Part shown: positions 5,706 through 13,648 of the stretch, piece after piece
How the letters are laid out: each line of letters begins with the position of its first letter
How positions within the stretch are numbered: position 1 is the stretch's first letter
Origin: a virus
Length of the DNA stretch: 52,233 bases
Reading direction: 5' to 3' (one strand)
IMG/VR virus record: IMGVR_UViG_3300042429_000905
Span: 1-52,233 of that record
Program-made: the position numbers and the translations under genes
The notes under the pieces: generated by a model
Told to the model about the DNA's origin: nothing
The model's database searches: none
Seen by the model: only the letters and a program-made list of their open reading frames with translations

Positions 5706-5865
5706 GTTAAAATCCAAATGGGCGACTTAAAACGGTTTTGGATATGTTAAGATGGATTTTAGTGGGACTTAAAATTGGCTCGGCGGACGGTTTTACGGCA
5801 GGTGAGGCACAAAATGGACTTAAATTTAACTTTTGGACTTAAAATCAAATTATGGTAATTAAAAT
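5706..5865. repeat. Iteron-like GACTTAAAAT repeats
   Basis: Related decamers occur at 5706 (GTTAAAATCC), 5724 (GACTTAAAAC), 5766 (GACTTAAAAT), 5817 (GACTTAAATT), 5836 (GACTTAAAAT) and 5856 (TAATTAAAAT), all in the same orientation, several preceded by G. Spacings are irregular (about 18, 42, 51, 19, 20). They could bind an initiator or a regulator. Confidence 0.7.
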
Positions 5866-5885
5866 CTATGAGAAATCGCGTCGCC

Positions 5886-5904
5886 AAACATACGAAATAT
5901 GTTT
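5886..5904. promoter_or_regulatory. Palindrome, possible operator
   Basis: Perfect arms AAACATA and TATGTTT around CGAAA. Placed in the middle of the presumed origin/divergent promoter region. Typical size and symmetry for a dimeric regulator site. Confidence 0.5.
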
Positions 5905-6254
5905 CTCTCCGGACAGAAATGTGAAAATCCGTTCATTTCCACTACTAGGTACTATCGGCGCGTCACCGCCGACCGACAGGGTAACCAAGTTGTAAAATCT
6001 GAATTTCCCCGTAGAACGCCAAAAAAAATCCTAAAATTAAGCTAAAATTACTCAATTACTACTACTACTATATACTCAAATCTATAGGGAAAAATAGAAA
6101 TTCGTGATTGTAAGTAATGACGAGAAATTTTCTATATCCCCGCTGCGTTCAAAAGCACTATGTAGTAGCAGTGTACCTAGTACCTCCCGTAATTTTTAAT
6201 TTAAAATCCGGCTCCGCGTCGGGGGAATGGAGGAGCCTCTCCGGAAAAAACATG

Positions 6255-6283
6255 TTGACGCCCAAACGCTCAGGGGGTAAACA
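6255..6283 (+). promoter_or_regulatory. Possible rightward promoter of the replication block
   Basis: TTGACG (6255-6260), 17 bases, TAAACA (6278-6283). The -35 is good and the -10 is weak. The start would be near 6290, at the base of the hairpin 6288-6320. Confidence 0.4.
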
Positions 6284-6287
6284 GAAC

Positions 6288-6320
6288 GCGGGCCAGTCCT
6301 CGCGAAAGGATCTGGCCCGC
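6288..6320 (+). promoter_or_regulatory. Strong hairpin in the 5' leader of the primase-helicase gene
   Basis: GCGGGCCAG (6288-6296) pairs with CTGGCCCGC (6312-6320), and the inner TCCT/AGGA extends the stem to about 13 bp with one bulged T. No T run follows, so it is not a simple terminator. It lies 23 bases before the ATG at 6343 and could stabilise or regulate the message. Confidence 0.7.
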
Positions 6321-6342
6321 TGAAGTCCTGCACACTCTGTTT

Positions 6343-8898
6343 ATGCAAAACTCTGTCGAATCCCCTACCCCACCACCTTCCGCTGGTCAAGTCCGTTATT
6401 TTGGCGGACCGGACATCACCTCCGGCCTTGAGCTTCTGCCGCCCCGCAACTTCGGGGAGCTTTTCCGCTCATACTTCCTCAGTCCCGCCACGCTGAAGAT
6501 CGACCGGACCGCGTTTCTCCTGCTGACCAAACCGGAGCAGGCGCTTCTCAAGCGACAGCGCTACATCGTGGCAGGCACGGCGACGGGACCCGGCCCCCGC
6601 ACCCAAGACCGGATGCCGTTCTGCTCCCTCGTGATCGTGGACGTGGACGTGCATGAGGACGCCCGCCACTTCATCGACGAGGAAAGCGCCCTCCCCCGGC
6701 TGCTGCCCTACAATTTCATCCTGTACCGCACGCTGTCCTCCGCACCCGGAGCAGCGCGGGTCCGGGTCATCATCGACGCGCAGCCCTTCCCCTCCGCCGA
6801 CTACCCCAAGGCTGTCCGCTACGTCTGCGCCAGCCTCGGCATCGCCGCCAACCCGGAGAGTCTCCGTTGGGGCCAGCCGATGTTCATCCCCACTGCCTGC
6901 AACGACGATCCGAACCCCCTGATCTGCTACAACCTCGAACGTGGCCCCCTCCCCCACGATGCTTTCCGTGACTACGAGATCCCGGCAAACGTGGCCTCCC
7001 CGGAGACGGCGTTCGTTAAGGTCGTCTCCGAAGAGCCACCACTGGTGGACATCGAACTGGAAGACATTGAGGAGATGCTGCGCCACATCGACCCGGATAC
7101 CAGCTACGAGGAGTGGTTCCGCATCCTGTGCGCCATCCGGCACCAATGTGGGCAGGGGAACAAGGACTACGACGACGCCGGATTCGCCATTTTCAACGAT
7201 TGGAGCAGCCAAGGGGTGAAATACACCTCAGAACAGGACCTACGAGCCAAATGGCGCTCGTTCAGACCCTCTCCCAAGGCGGGGAGCCCAGTCACCACCC
7301 TCCGGACGCTCCTGAGGCTCGCCAAGGCCGCAGGATGGGGCAAGGCGCACGGCGCTCTCAAGACCTTGACCACGTTTCAGGACGAAATTGCCGCTGAGGA
7401 GGACACCGACGCTCTGATCAACCGCTATCCCGGCCTGATCGCCGAGGCCAGCCACCTGACCCTGCCCGACACCGAGGTCCTCGTGGTGGCCGTGGCATCC
7501 CGCTTGGCCAAGTTGGGGGTCAAACTGGGCGTCCCCACCGTCCGCAAGGCCGTCGCCGCAGCCAAACGCATCGCTGCGGAGGCGTACGGGAGCGAGGGGG
7601 GCACCGTCCCCTCGTGGGCGGCAGGATGGACCTTTTTGGCCACCGAGAACAGATTCGTCCACAGCCACAAAGGCACCGTCTACCCGGTGGAGGGATTCAC
7701 AGGGGCGTTCAAAATGCTGGTCGAACCCGACGAGGAGGGCAAACGGGACCGACCGGCGGACCTTGTCCTCTCCATCCCCTCATTTCCACGGGTGGACGGG
7801 TTCAGATACCGCCCCGACCGGGGTGACGAGCGAATCATCACCGAGGACGGCGACAACTTCATCAACAGCTATCGCGCCACCGGCGCGGACGCGGATAAAT
7901 CCACCTCCAAGGAAGCCGGAGACCTGATTGAATTTCACACGGGGTCCAACTTCCCCGGCGACGAGGTATGCCAGAAGCTGCTCATCAGCTTCCTCGCCCA
8001 CATCGTGCAGTTCCCCGGCAAGAAGATCAAATGGGCGGTCTTCATGCAAGGAGTGGAGGGGTCTGGGAAGGGCGTTTACATGGACATGATGGAGGCGGTT
8101 CTCGGCAGTTCAAACTACGTCGCGGTAGGGGATGACGCCATCGAAAGCAAGTTCAACGAGTGGGCTGCGGACAAGCAACTGATCTTTTACGACGAGGTAA
8201 TCCAAGGCAACATGAAGCAGGACCGGATGAACAACTTGAAGGCCAAGATCACCAATCCGGGGCTGACCATTGCGCAGAAGAACAAGGACACCCGCACCAT
8301 TCCAAACACCGCCAACGACTTTTTCGCATCCAATTCCGCCAGCGGCATTCGGATCGACGACAATGACCGGAGGTACTTCATTCTCCAGTCCATCTTTCAG
8401 ACCAAAAAGGACATCACCGCGTTCAAAGCGGCCAACCCCGGTCACTTCACCCAGATGTTCCGGTTGAAGGACGAGTTGGCCGGGGGTGCCAAACACTACC
8501 TGCTGAACTACCCCATCCACCCCACGTTCAACCCCAATGGTGAGGCACCCCTCACCTCCGCCCGAAGCAACGTCGTCAATGCCGGGAGGTCGGACATCGA
8601 GTGGACCATCCAAGAAATCATCGACGAAGGCAACGCATCCATAGTGTTTCCGGACATCATCTCGTCTAGCGCGTTGCAGGCAGAACTCCGGGCGAGGGGA
8701 GAGAAGCAGCACAACGTCAGGGCGGTCTCAATGGCGCTCCGCAAGATGGGGTTCACCAACGTCGGTCAGCACGGAGTTGGCCACAACCGCCACTCTCTGT
8801 GGGTTACCGACGACTTGGTGGGTGCCAGCTACGGGGGGATCATCAAAGAGCGGCAGCTTATCCGCGACCTCCTCGAAGGCGACACCGACCTGCTTTGA
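6343..8898 (+). CDS. Primase-helicase (AEP-like primase, PriCT-2, SF3 helicase)
   Basis: An 851-residue replication protein that would prime and unwind DNA at the fork. The N-terminal part resembles an archaeo-eukaryotic primase: VIVDVDVHE with D100 and D102 as candidate metal ligands. Residues about 240-310 match the PriCT-2 primase C-terminal domain (EEMLRHIDP, YEEWFRILCAIRHQ, KWRSF). The C-terminal superfamily 3 helicase has Walker A GVEGSGKG (K576), Walker B LIFYDEV (D617/E618), motif C FFASNS (N664) and an arginine finger in DDNDRR (R676/R677), as in D5/DUF5906 proteins. First gene of the replication block, behind the candidate origin. Start ATG has no Shine-Dalgarno. Confidence 0.93.
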   Translation: MQNSVESPTPPPSAGQVRYFGGPDITSGLELLPPRNFGELFRSYFLSPATLKIDRTAFLLLTKPEQALLKRQRYIVAGTATGPGPRTQDRMPFCSLVIVDVDVHEDARHFIDEESALPRLLPYNFILYRTLSSAPGAARVRVIIDAQPFPSADYPKAVRYVCASLGIAANPESLRWGQPMFIPTACNDDPNPLICYNLERGPLPHDAFRDYEIPANVASPETAFVKVVSEEPPLVDIELEDIEEMLRHIDPDTSYEEWFRILCAIRHQCGQGNKDYDDAGFAIFNDWSSQGVKYTSEQDLRAKWRSFRPSPKAGSPVTTLRTLLRLAKAAGWGKAHGALKTLTTFQDEIAAEEDTDALINRYPGLIAEASHLTLPDTEVLVVAVASRLAKLGVKLGVPTVRKAVAAAKRIAAEAYGSEGGTVPSWAAGWTFLATENRFVHSHKGTVYPVEGFTGAFKMLVEPDEEGKRDRPADLVLSIPSFPRVDGFRYRPDRGDERIITEDGDNFINSYRATGADADKSTSKEAGDLIEFHTGSNFPGDEVCQKLLISFLAHIVQFPGKKIKWAVFMQGVEGSGKGVYMDMMEAVLGSSNYVAVGDDAIESKFNEWAADKQLIFYDEVIQGNMKQDRMNNLKAKITNPGLTIAQKNKDTRTIPNTANDFFASNSASGIRIDDNDRRYFILQSIFQTKKDITAFKAANPGHFTQMFRLKDELAGGAKHYLLNYPIHPTFNPNGEAPLTSARSNVVNAGRSDIEWTIQEIIDEGNASIVFPDIISSSALQAELRARGEKQHNVRAVSMALRKMGFTNVGQHGVGHNRHSLWVTDDLVGASYGGIIKERQLIRDLLEGDTDLL

Positions 8899-8948
8899 CA
8901 AGTTTTGCACCTTGACAACGCCACAACCCCACACTACATCGCGGAACT

Positions 8949-9320
8949 ATGACAAAAGAAAACGCACATTTATATCTCCCGCTTGTCCAAGCTCTTGCCG
9001 ACGGAAAAACGATTGAGATTCTTGCCAACAGAAAGGGCCGTGAAGATTGGGAAGAAGTACTTGACTTTACTTGTTCCTGCCCTCCTAGCACATACCGCAT
9101 CAAACCCGGGCCAGTAACTGTGCCGCTGGGGCCGGAGGATGTGCCGCCGGGGAGCGTGATCAGGGGTATCGGATTTTCCGAATGGTGGATGGTAACAAGC
9201 GTCGCAAAAATCCAGATTTACTGTGGGGAAAGAACTTGGTCAACCTACGAGTCTCTTCAGAAAAATTGTGAGATCAAACGCCCCGGCGAGGACTGGATGC
9301 CCTGTCACAAACCAGCCTGA
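8949..9320 (+). CDS. Small phage protein with a YRIKP motif
   Basis: A 123-residue protein. The first half (LVQALADGKTIEIL, W-E-V, then STYRIKPG at about 47-54) follows a pattern common to short phage proteins in which a beta-rich segment ends in YRIKP. The second half, EDVPPGSVIRGIGFSEWWMV, is a compact beta segment. Function unknown. Its stop is followed by a 13-base gap before the next start. Confidence 0.75.
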   Translation: MTKENAHLYLPLVQALADGKTIEILANRKGREDWEEVLDFTCSCPPSTYRIKPGPVTVPLGPEDVPPGSVIRGIGFSEWWMVTSVAKIQIYCGERTWSTYESLQKNCEIKRPGEDWMPCHKPA

Positions 9321-9333
9321 ACCGCCGAAAACC

Positions 9334-9966
9334 ATGCGAAACGTCAACTGTCCCAAGACCAAAATCTTCATCCGTGCCGACGCGTTTGGCGGACCAGCCG
9401 ACCGTTATGAGCCCGCGTGGCTCGTCTCCGTCCGCGCCATGCGCAACAGACCCTTCGCTTTTCAGGCGTGGATTGAGAAGTATGCCGCCTGCTACGATAA
9501 GATCCCGCCTCAGTGTGTCTACTGGTACGAGCCCGAGGACGACCATAAACCGCTGCCGCTGCACAAAGTGCAGATGTGGGAGTGCCTCTCCGGGAGCATC
9601 GAGGTCTGGCGCAAGGACCAACTCACTGACGTGCCGGTCATCGTCAACCTCGGCAAGGGAATGCCCCCGATTCGCGGCCACTACTGGTTCACCGTTGACT
9701 TCATGCCCGAGGGACAGGCACAGGGCATCCTTGACGTTGGCGACTCGGAACTGCTAGAGGAGCACAAGGAGGGAAACGTGATCAAGCTCGAAAACGGGCA
9801 GATTGCGATCTACCCCAACAACCGCATCAAATGGCTCCCGGTCTCACTCACCGGCAAGGACGCCGCCGCTGCCATTCCCGACTGGGACGTCGCCACCAAC
9901 GCGCAGTGGGACGAGTGGTGGATGGACTCCGACGAGATCCTCGGCGACTCGAAATGGGCCTACTGA
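9334..9966 (+). CDS. Hypothetical protein of the replication block (210 aa)
   Basis: Start MRNVNCPKTKIFIRAD at 9334, chosen because earlier in-frame Met codons lie in the upstream gene. The protein is Trp/Tyr-rich (QCVYWYEPEDD, HYWFTVDFMPEG), acidic, with a beta-rich middle that includes GNVIKLENGQIAIYPNNRIKWLP, a likely small beta-barrel. It ends DEWWMDSDEILGDSKWAY. I do not recognise a family. Position between the primase-helicase and the nuclease genes suggests a replication or nucleotide role, unproven. Confidence 0.7.
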   Translation: MRNVNCPKTKIFIRADAFGGPADRYEPAWLVSVRAMRNRPFAFQAWIEKYAACYDKIPPQCVYWYEPEDDHKPLPLHKVQMWECLSGSIEVWRKDQLTDVPVIVNLGKGMPPIRGHYWFTVDFMPEGQAQGILDVGDSELLEEHKEGNVIKLENGQIAIYPNNRIKWLPVSLTGKDAAAAIPDWDVATNAQWDEWWMDSDEILGDSKWAY

Positions 9967-10038
9967 AAAGATTTTCTGAAATACTTCTTTACAACACCAC
10001 AACCCCGCTACAAGGTAACCTCATCACCAACTAAAACA

Positions 10039-10698
10039 ATGACTGAACTCGAACAAACACTCGCTGACACGATCCTGATCCAAGCCAACAATCTGTCCCA
10101 CGATACCAAAGTGGTCCTCCGGATGACTCAGGCGTACCAGACCCTTCAGGACGCCGTCGCCACCCGCGTCCGCTCCGTCAACTACCATAACGCATACGTC
10201 AAGCTGCAAAGCCAGTCGACGCCACTCTGGGGCTGCGGAGACGCCGAACCGAGCGTCTGCACCACGCCACTCTGGGTTTGCCCGGAAGAAGAGGCACCAG
10301 CACCGCCCGAGACTGCGGTTACCGACGCCAAACCCAAGCGGACTCGCCGGACCAAGGAGCAGATCGCCGCCGACGAGGCCGCTGCCGCTGCGGCAACCGC
10401 CGAGGTCGCCTCGGAGCCCGCTTCCGCGACCGAGGAGCCAGTTGCCGAGCTTGATTCGCTCGACGATGACCTCGCCGACGAGCCAGAACCCGAAGTGCCC
10501 ACCATCACGCGGGGACAGGTCCAAGAACTGTTCACACACAAGCTCAAGGTCATCGGGGCTGGCGGAGTAGCCCCCGTCAATGCCTTCAAGGGCAAGGTGC
10601 GTGAACTCCTCGCCAAGTACGAAGCCCCCGGCGGTGTCTCCACCGTCCCCGACGCGAACCTCGTGGCGTTCCACGCCGAGTTGGCCAACCTCGCATAA
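10039..10698 (+). CDS. Hypothetical protein with Ala/Glu-rich linker
   Basis: A 219-residue protein in three parts: an N-terminal helical domain (residues 1-65), a low-complexity middle rich in A, E, P, T with a basic patch PKRTRRTKEQIAA (about 98-145), and a C-terminal globular segment (ITRGQVQELFTHKL, NAFKGKVRELLAKY, LVAFHAELANL). The C-terminal segment looks like the short helical tail domain seen after linkers in several phage replication proteins. Unknown function. The 166 bases after it hold no gene, but GGCAGG/CCTGCC complements at 10739 and 10839 suggest some RNA structure. Confidence 0.7.
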   Translation: MTELEQTLADTILIQANNLSHDTKVVLRMTQAYQTLQDAVATRVRSVNYHNAYVKLQSQSTPLWGCGDAEPSVCTTPLWVCPEEEAPAPPETAVTDAKPKRTRRTKEQIAADEAAAAAATAEVASEPASATEEPVAELDSLDDDLADEPEPEVPTITRGQVQELFTHKLKVIGAGGVAPVNAFKGKVRELLAKYEAPGGVSTVPDANLVAFHAELANLA

Positions 10699-10864
10699 AC
10701 AATTTCCGGGCTGTCGCTTCCCTTAATAACCAAAACCTGGGCAGGTAGCGGTGGGGACAGCGGCAGTCGCGGACCAATCTGGGGGTGGTAGCCGGTGAGC
10801 CTCCCGAGTAGGACTGGACAACCGAAAGCCCAGGACACCCTGCCACCCCCTCCCTTTTTCCAAC

Positions 10865-11065
10865 ATGGACATCCAAGCCGCCATTTACGCGTCTATCTGC
10901 TACTTAACTGCGGTCTTCTGCGCCTTCGTTGTCGGTCAAAATTCAGCCCTTAACAAGGCCAACCGCATCCTCGCCCAGCGCCGTGAGAAATGGCTGCGGG
11001 TGATGGCGCGGCAAGACACCGTCCTCGGCGAAGCCGTTATCGACACCACCAAACCAATTTTATAA
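10865..11065 (+). CDS. Small membrane protein with basic tail (66 aa)
   Basis: An N-terminal transmembrane segment (about residues 6-26, AIYASICYLTAVFCAFVVG) is followed by a basic helix (NKANRILAQRREKWLRVMARQD). One membrane span with the basic part inside is likely. It ends one base before the start of the DUF2800 nuclease gene. No family recognised. Confidence 0.65.
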   Translation: MDIQAAIYASICYLTAVFCAFVVGQNSALNKANRILAQRREKWLRVMARQDTVLGEAVIDTTKPIL

Positions 11066-11066
11066 C

Positions 11067-12290
11067 ATGCCGCCCTCCACCCACTCAAAGCTTTCTCCCT
11101 CTTCCGCCTCGTGCTGGTCAAAATGTACGGCGTCCATCGCGTTCACCGAAGCCTGCCGCCAGTCCCCTGACCCAGCCATCCGCAAGGTGGTGGCCAACGC
11201 CGAGCGTGGTAGCATCTACGCCGACGAGGGTACTCAAGCCCACGACTACGCCGAGCAGATCCTCCTTGGCAAGCTGAAGGAGAAGGACCTGCCCAAGGAT
11301 TTCGCTCCCGTCCTCGACTACACCCGGCTCTGCCAGACTCTGGCCAACCGCTGGGAGGGTCAAGTCCTCGTGGAGACCAAAGTGCCGCTGTTCTACTTCC
11401 CACAGGACACCGGGACCGTCGATCACGCCATCATCAGCCCCGAGATGATCTGCGTCACCGACCTCAAATACGGCATCGGAGTCCCCGTTGAGGCCGAGCA
11501 TAACGAGCAGTTGGCGATCTACGCCTACAGCCTGATTCTCAACCACCCCACTACTTTCCCTGACTCCACCCCCGTGGAGATCCGCATCTGCCAGCCCCGC
11601 TACACTGGCGGCGAGACCGAGAAGCTCTGGCAGCTTACTATCGGCGAGCTTCGCGCCAGCATCAGCCACGTCACCGCTGCTGCGGACGTCATTCTCAACG
11701 GCCCCGAGGCCGCACTCGACTTCGCCCCAGACTTCAAGACCTGCCGGTGGTGCAAGGCCAAGGAAGTCTGCCACGTCAGGGCCGCAGAGCCGCTGGCCCG
11801 GATCGACCCCAAGCTGCTCGACGCCTTCGAGTGCGAATTGGAACTGGTGGATACCATCGACATCCCGGTGCTGGCCACCCTCACGCAGCAGCAGATCCTC
11901 GGCATCCACCAACGGTCCGAGGAGTTGATCGGCCTGATCGAAGGCTGCGCCAAGTACCTCCACCAGCAGGCCATGGAGGGCAATCCCGTCAGAGGCACCA
12001 AGCTCGTGGAAGGCCGTCAAGGCAACCGCGCTTGGGCCGACGAGGAGTCCGCCGTCAAGGCCGTCAAGGGACTGCTTTCCGAGGACCAGCTTTTCACCCG
12101 CAAACTCGTCTCACCAACTCAGGTTGCAAAGTTGCTTAAAGACTGCAAGGTTCCGAAAGAAATCCTTACGGCGGTAGATGCTTTAACAGTTAGGGCAAAC
12201 GGAAAGCCAGTTTTGGCCCTTTCCGGAGACAAGCGCCCAGCCATTCCCGCCCCAACCGAAGGATTCACCACCACCGATGATCAAGATTGA
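11067..12290 (+). CDS. DUF2800 RecB/Cas4-like exonuclease
   Basis: A 407-residue protein of the DUF2800 family, PD-(D/E)XK nucleases found in phage replication and recombination modules. The start MPPSTHSKLSPSSAS matches the typical N-terminus of the family. Catalytic residues are visible: GTVDHAII (D119), TDLKYG (D132, K134) and the following Q-containing helix NEQLAIYAY. A Cys cluster CRWCKAKEVC (C226, C229, C235) suggests an iron-sulphur cluster as in Cas4 and AddB. It lies next to the DUF2815 single-strand binding protein, its usual partner. Confidence 0.92.
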   Translation: MPPSTHSKLSPSSASCWSKCTASIAFTEACRQSPDPAIRKVVANAERGSIYADEGTQAHDYAEQILLGKLKEKDLPKDFAPVLDYTRLCQTLANRWEGQVLVETKVPLFYFPQDTGTVDHAIISPEMICVTDLKYGIGVPVEAEHNEQLAIYAYSLILNHPTTFPDSTPVEIRICQPRYTGGETEKLWQLTIGELRASISHVTAAADVILNGPEAALDFAPDFKTCRWCKAKEVCHVRAAEPLARIDPKLLDAFECELELVDTIDIPVLATLTQQQILGIHQRSEELIGLIEGCAKYLHQQAMEGNPVRGTKLVEGRQGNRAWADEESAVKAVKGLLSEDQLFTRKLVSPTQVAKLLKDCKVPKEILTAVDALTVRANGKPVLALSGDKRPAIPAPTEGFTTTDDQD

Positions 12291-12504
12291 ACGGCAAATA
12301 AAACCACCCACCCGCATCCACGTCCGCCGCAAGCTCATGTTTGACGCCCTGCAAATCGGGGAGACCCTGTTTGAACCCGGCGACGGACTGAACCTCAAAG
12401 CCTACACTTCGCGCTACCAGAAGAACTCCAGTTTCAAAACCTTCATCACTTGGTTGAATGAAGAGGCTGGCGTCAAAGGGCGCTTTGTCCAACGGACCAC
12501 CTAA
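12277..12504 (+). CDS. Small phage protein, RKxxFDxLxxGE type
   Basis: A 75-residue protein starting MIKIERQIKPPTR and containing RKLMFDALQIGETLFEPG, then NLKAYTSRY and GVKGRFVQR. This matches the pattern of short phage proteins (PF-x-M-x-VGDSF ... sARxxA ... VWR) that may be nucleic-acid binding. It overlaps the nuclease gene by 14 bases. A related protein is encoded on the minus strand at 38771-39103. Role unknown. Confidence 0.75.
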   Translation: MIKIERQIKPPTRIHVRRKLMFDALQIGETLFEPGDGLNLKAYTSRYQKNSSFKTFITWLNEEAGVKGRFVQRTT

Positions 12505-12571
12505 ACTTTCCAGCACACGCTGAAAACCTCCTGCCGGTGAGGAACCCAACCGGCAAAAATAAATAACTCAG

Positions 12572-13168
12572 ATGAATACTACACTCACATTGAAAAACGT
12601 CCGTCTCGCCTTCAGCGACAGCCTGACCGAGGCCAAAGCCATCCAAGGGGGCAAACCCCGCTACGGCTGCACCCTCATCATTGAGGATGACGCCACCCTG
12701 AAGGAAGTGGAAGCGGCCATCAAGGCCATCGCCACGGCAGAGTTCAAAGGCAATGTCCCTCCCGGCAAGGACAGCGCCCTGCGCGACGGCAACCTGAATA
12801 CCAACAAGGAAGATGAGGTCTACAAAGGCTTCGAGAACAAGTGGTTCTTGAGCGCCAACCGCGCTGACTCCCTTGGTGCCCCGCTCATCCTCGACAACAA
12901 GCGTGATCCCTCCACCGGGAAACCGCGTGTCATCACCGACAAGACGGACATCAAGTACCCCGAGGCCGGAGACTACGTCAACGCCCGCATCAACCTGTTC
13001 TCATTGAACGGGAAAAGTGATAGGAAAGCCAATCCGGCCTACGGCAAGAAGATCTGCTGCGGACTGGAGGTAATTCAGTTTGCCGCCAAGGGCGAACCCT
13101 TTGGTGCCAGCAAGCCTACCGCCGACGGCTTCGACGCCGAGGACGAGGACATGGACGACCTCTCCTAA
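12572..13168 (+). CDS. DUF2815 single-stranded DNA-binding protein
   Basis: A 198-residue DUF2815 protein, the phage SSB type that accompanies DUF2800 nucleases. Visible features: N-terminal TLTLKNVRLAFSD, LRDGNLNTNKEDEVYKGF, KWFLSANRAD, GDYVNARINLFSLNG, GLEVIQFAAKGEPFG, and an acidic C-terminal tail (DAEDEDMDDLS) typical of SSBs that recruit partners. It would coat single-stranded DNA during replication and recombination. Start has no Shine-Dalgarno. Confidence 0.93.
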   Translation: MNTTLTLKNVRLAFSDSLTEAKAIQGGKPRYGCTLIIEDDATLKEVEAAIKAIATAEFKGNVPPGKDSALRDGNLNTNKEDEVYKGFENKWFLSANRADSLGAPLILDNKRDPSTGKPRVITDKTDIKYPEAGDYVNARINLFSLNGKSDRKANPAYGKKICCGLEVIQFAAKGEPFGASKPTADGFDAEDEDMDDLS

Positions 13169-13223
13169 GCATCAGATCCCGGCACCGCAGCGGTCTCTGC
13201 GGTAATTTTAACCAGATAACAAA

Positions 13224-13439
13224 ATGAGCGACAACATTGACTACGCCCTGAGAGACTTGGAGGAGTACTTTGACTCTTTCCCGGAAACGGCCATCTCAAT
13301 CATCTTCGGTTTCCACGACGATGACGATGACGAAACCGGCTCCTACGTGTTCGCCGCCGGGAAGCGCCGGTTTCCCAGTGCGCCCACCATGTCCGGGGCC
13401 ATCCTCAATGCACACGCAGAACTTTTCTCAGCTAACTAA
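13224..13439 (+). CDS. Small acidic protein (71 aa)
   Basis: Starts MSDNIDYALRDLEEYFDSF, has five consecutive Asp (HDDDDDET) and a short C-terminal helix. Strongly acidic. No family recognised. It lies between the SSB and polymerase genes with short gaps (55 and 4 bases), so it belongs to the same operon. Confidence 0.65.
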   Translation: MSDNIDYALRDLEEYFDSFPETAISIIFGFHDDDDDETGSYVFAAGKRRFPSAPTMSGAILNAHAELFSAN

Positions 13440-13443
13440 ATAT

Positions 13444-13647
13444 ATGAATCCAGAACAACGACGCAAACGGGCCGCAGAACTCGCGGACGAGATCAATTCC
13501 AACCACCTGCTTCAGGACGACCTCCGGTTCCTGCTGACGGACCTGACGATGGCACGGATGTCCACGGCGGACAACGAGCGGGAGCGCACGATGCGACGCT
13601 CGCACGACATCAACCCGACCACCCCACGCCCCCAGTTCTCCTACTGA
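13444..13647 (+). CDS. Small charged helical protein (67 aa)
   Basis: Start MNPEQRRKRAAELADEIN at 13444 and stop TGA one base before the polymerase ATG. The protein is charged and mainly helical (LLQDDLRFLLTDLTMARM, ADNERERTMRRSHD). Earlier in-frame Met codons lie in the preceding gene and are rejected. No known family. Tight spacing with the polymerase gene suggests translational coupling. Confidence 0.65.
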   Translation: MNPEQRRKRAAELADEINSNHLLQDDLRFLLTDLTMARMSTADNERERTMRRSHDINPTTPRPQFSY

Positions 13648-13648
13648 C

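Larger units (their letters stand above)
5642..6342. other. Noncoding AT-rich region, candidate replication origin
   Basis: About 700 bp without a supportable gene, between the divergent leftward operon and the primase-helicase gene. It holds iteron-like GACTTAAAAT repeats (5706-5865), a perfect 19-base palindrome (5886-5904), an AT-rich stretch with CTAAAATTA and ACT triplet repeats (6030-6075), a weak rightward promoter (6255-6283) and a strong hairpin (6288-6320). Iterons, easily melted DNA and position before the primase-helicase are what a phage origin usually shows. Confidence 0.5.

Noticed and set aside
6117-6323. A 68-codon plus-strand frame just before the primase-helicase gene
   Set aside because: It runs through the AT-rich region and the leader hairpin; composition is unlike a protein and no family is recognised.
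10699-10864. A structured RNA or tRNA between 10698 and 10865
   Set aside because: GGCAGG/CCTGCC ends and GC-rich complements suggest some structure, but no tRNA cloverleaf, CCA end or known riboswitch motif could be built.
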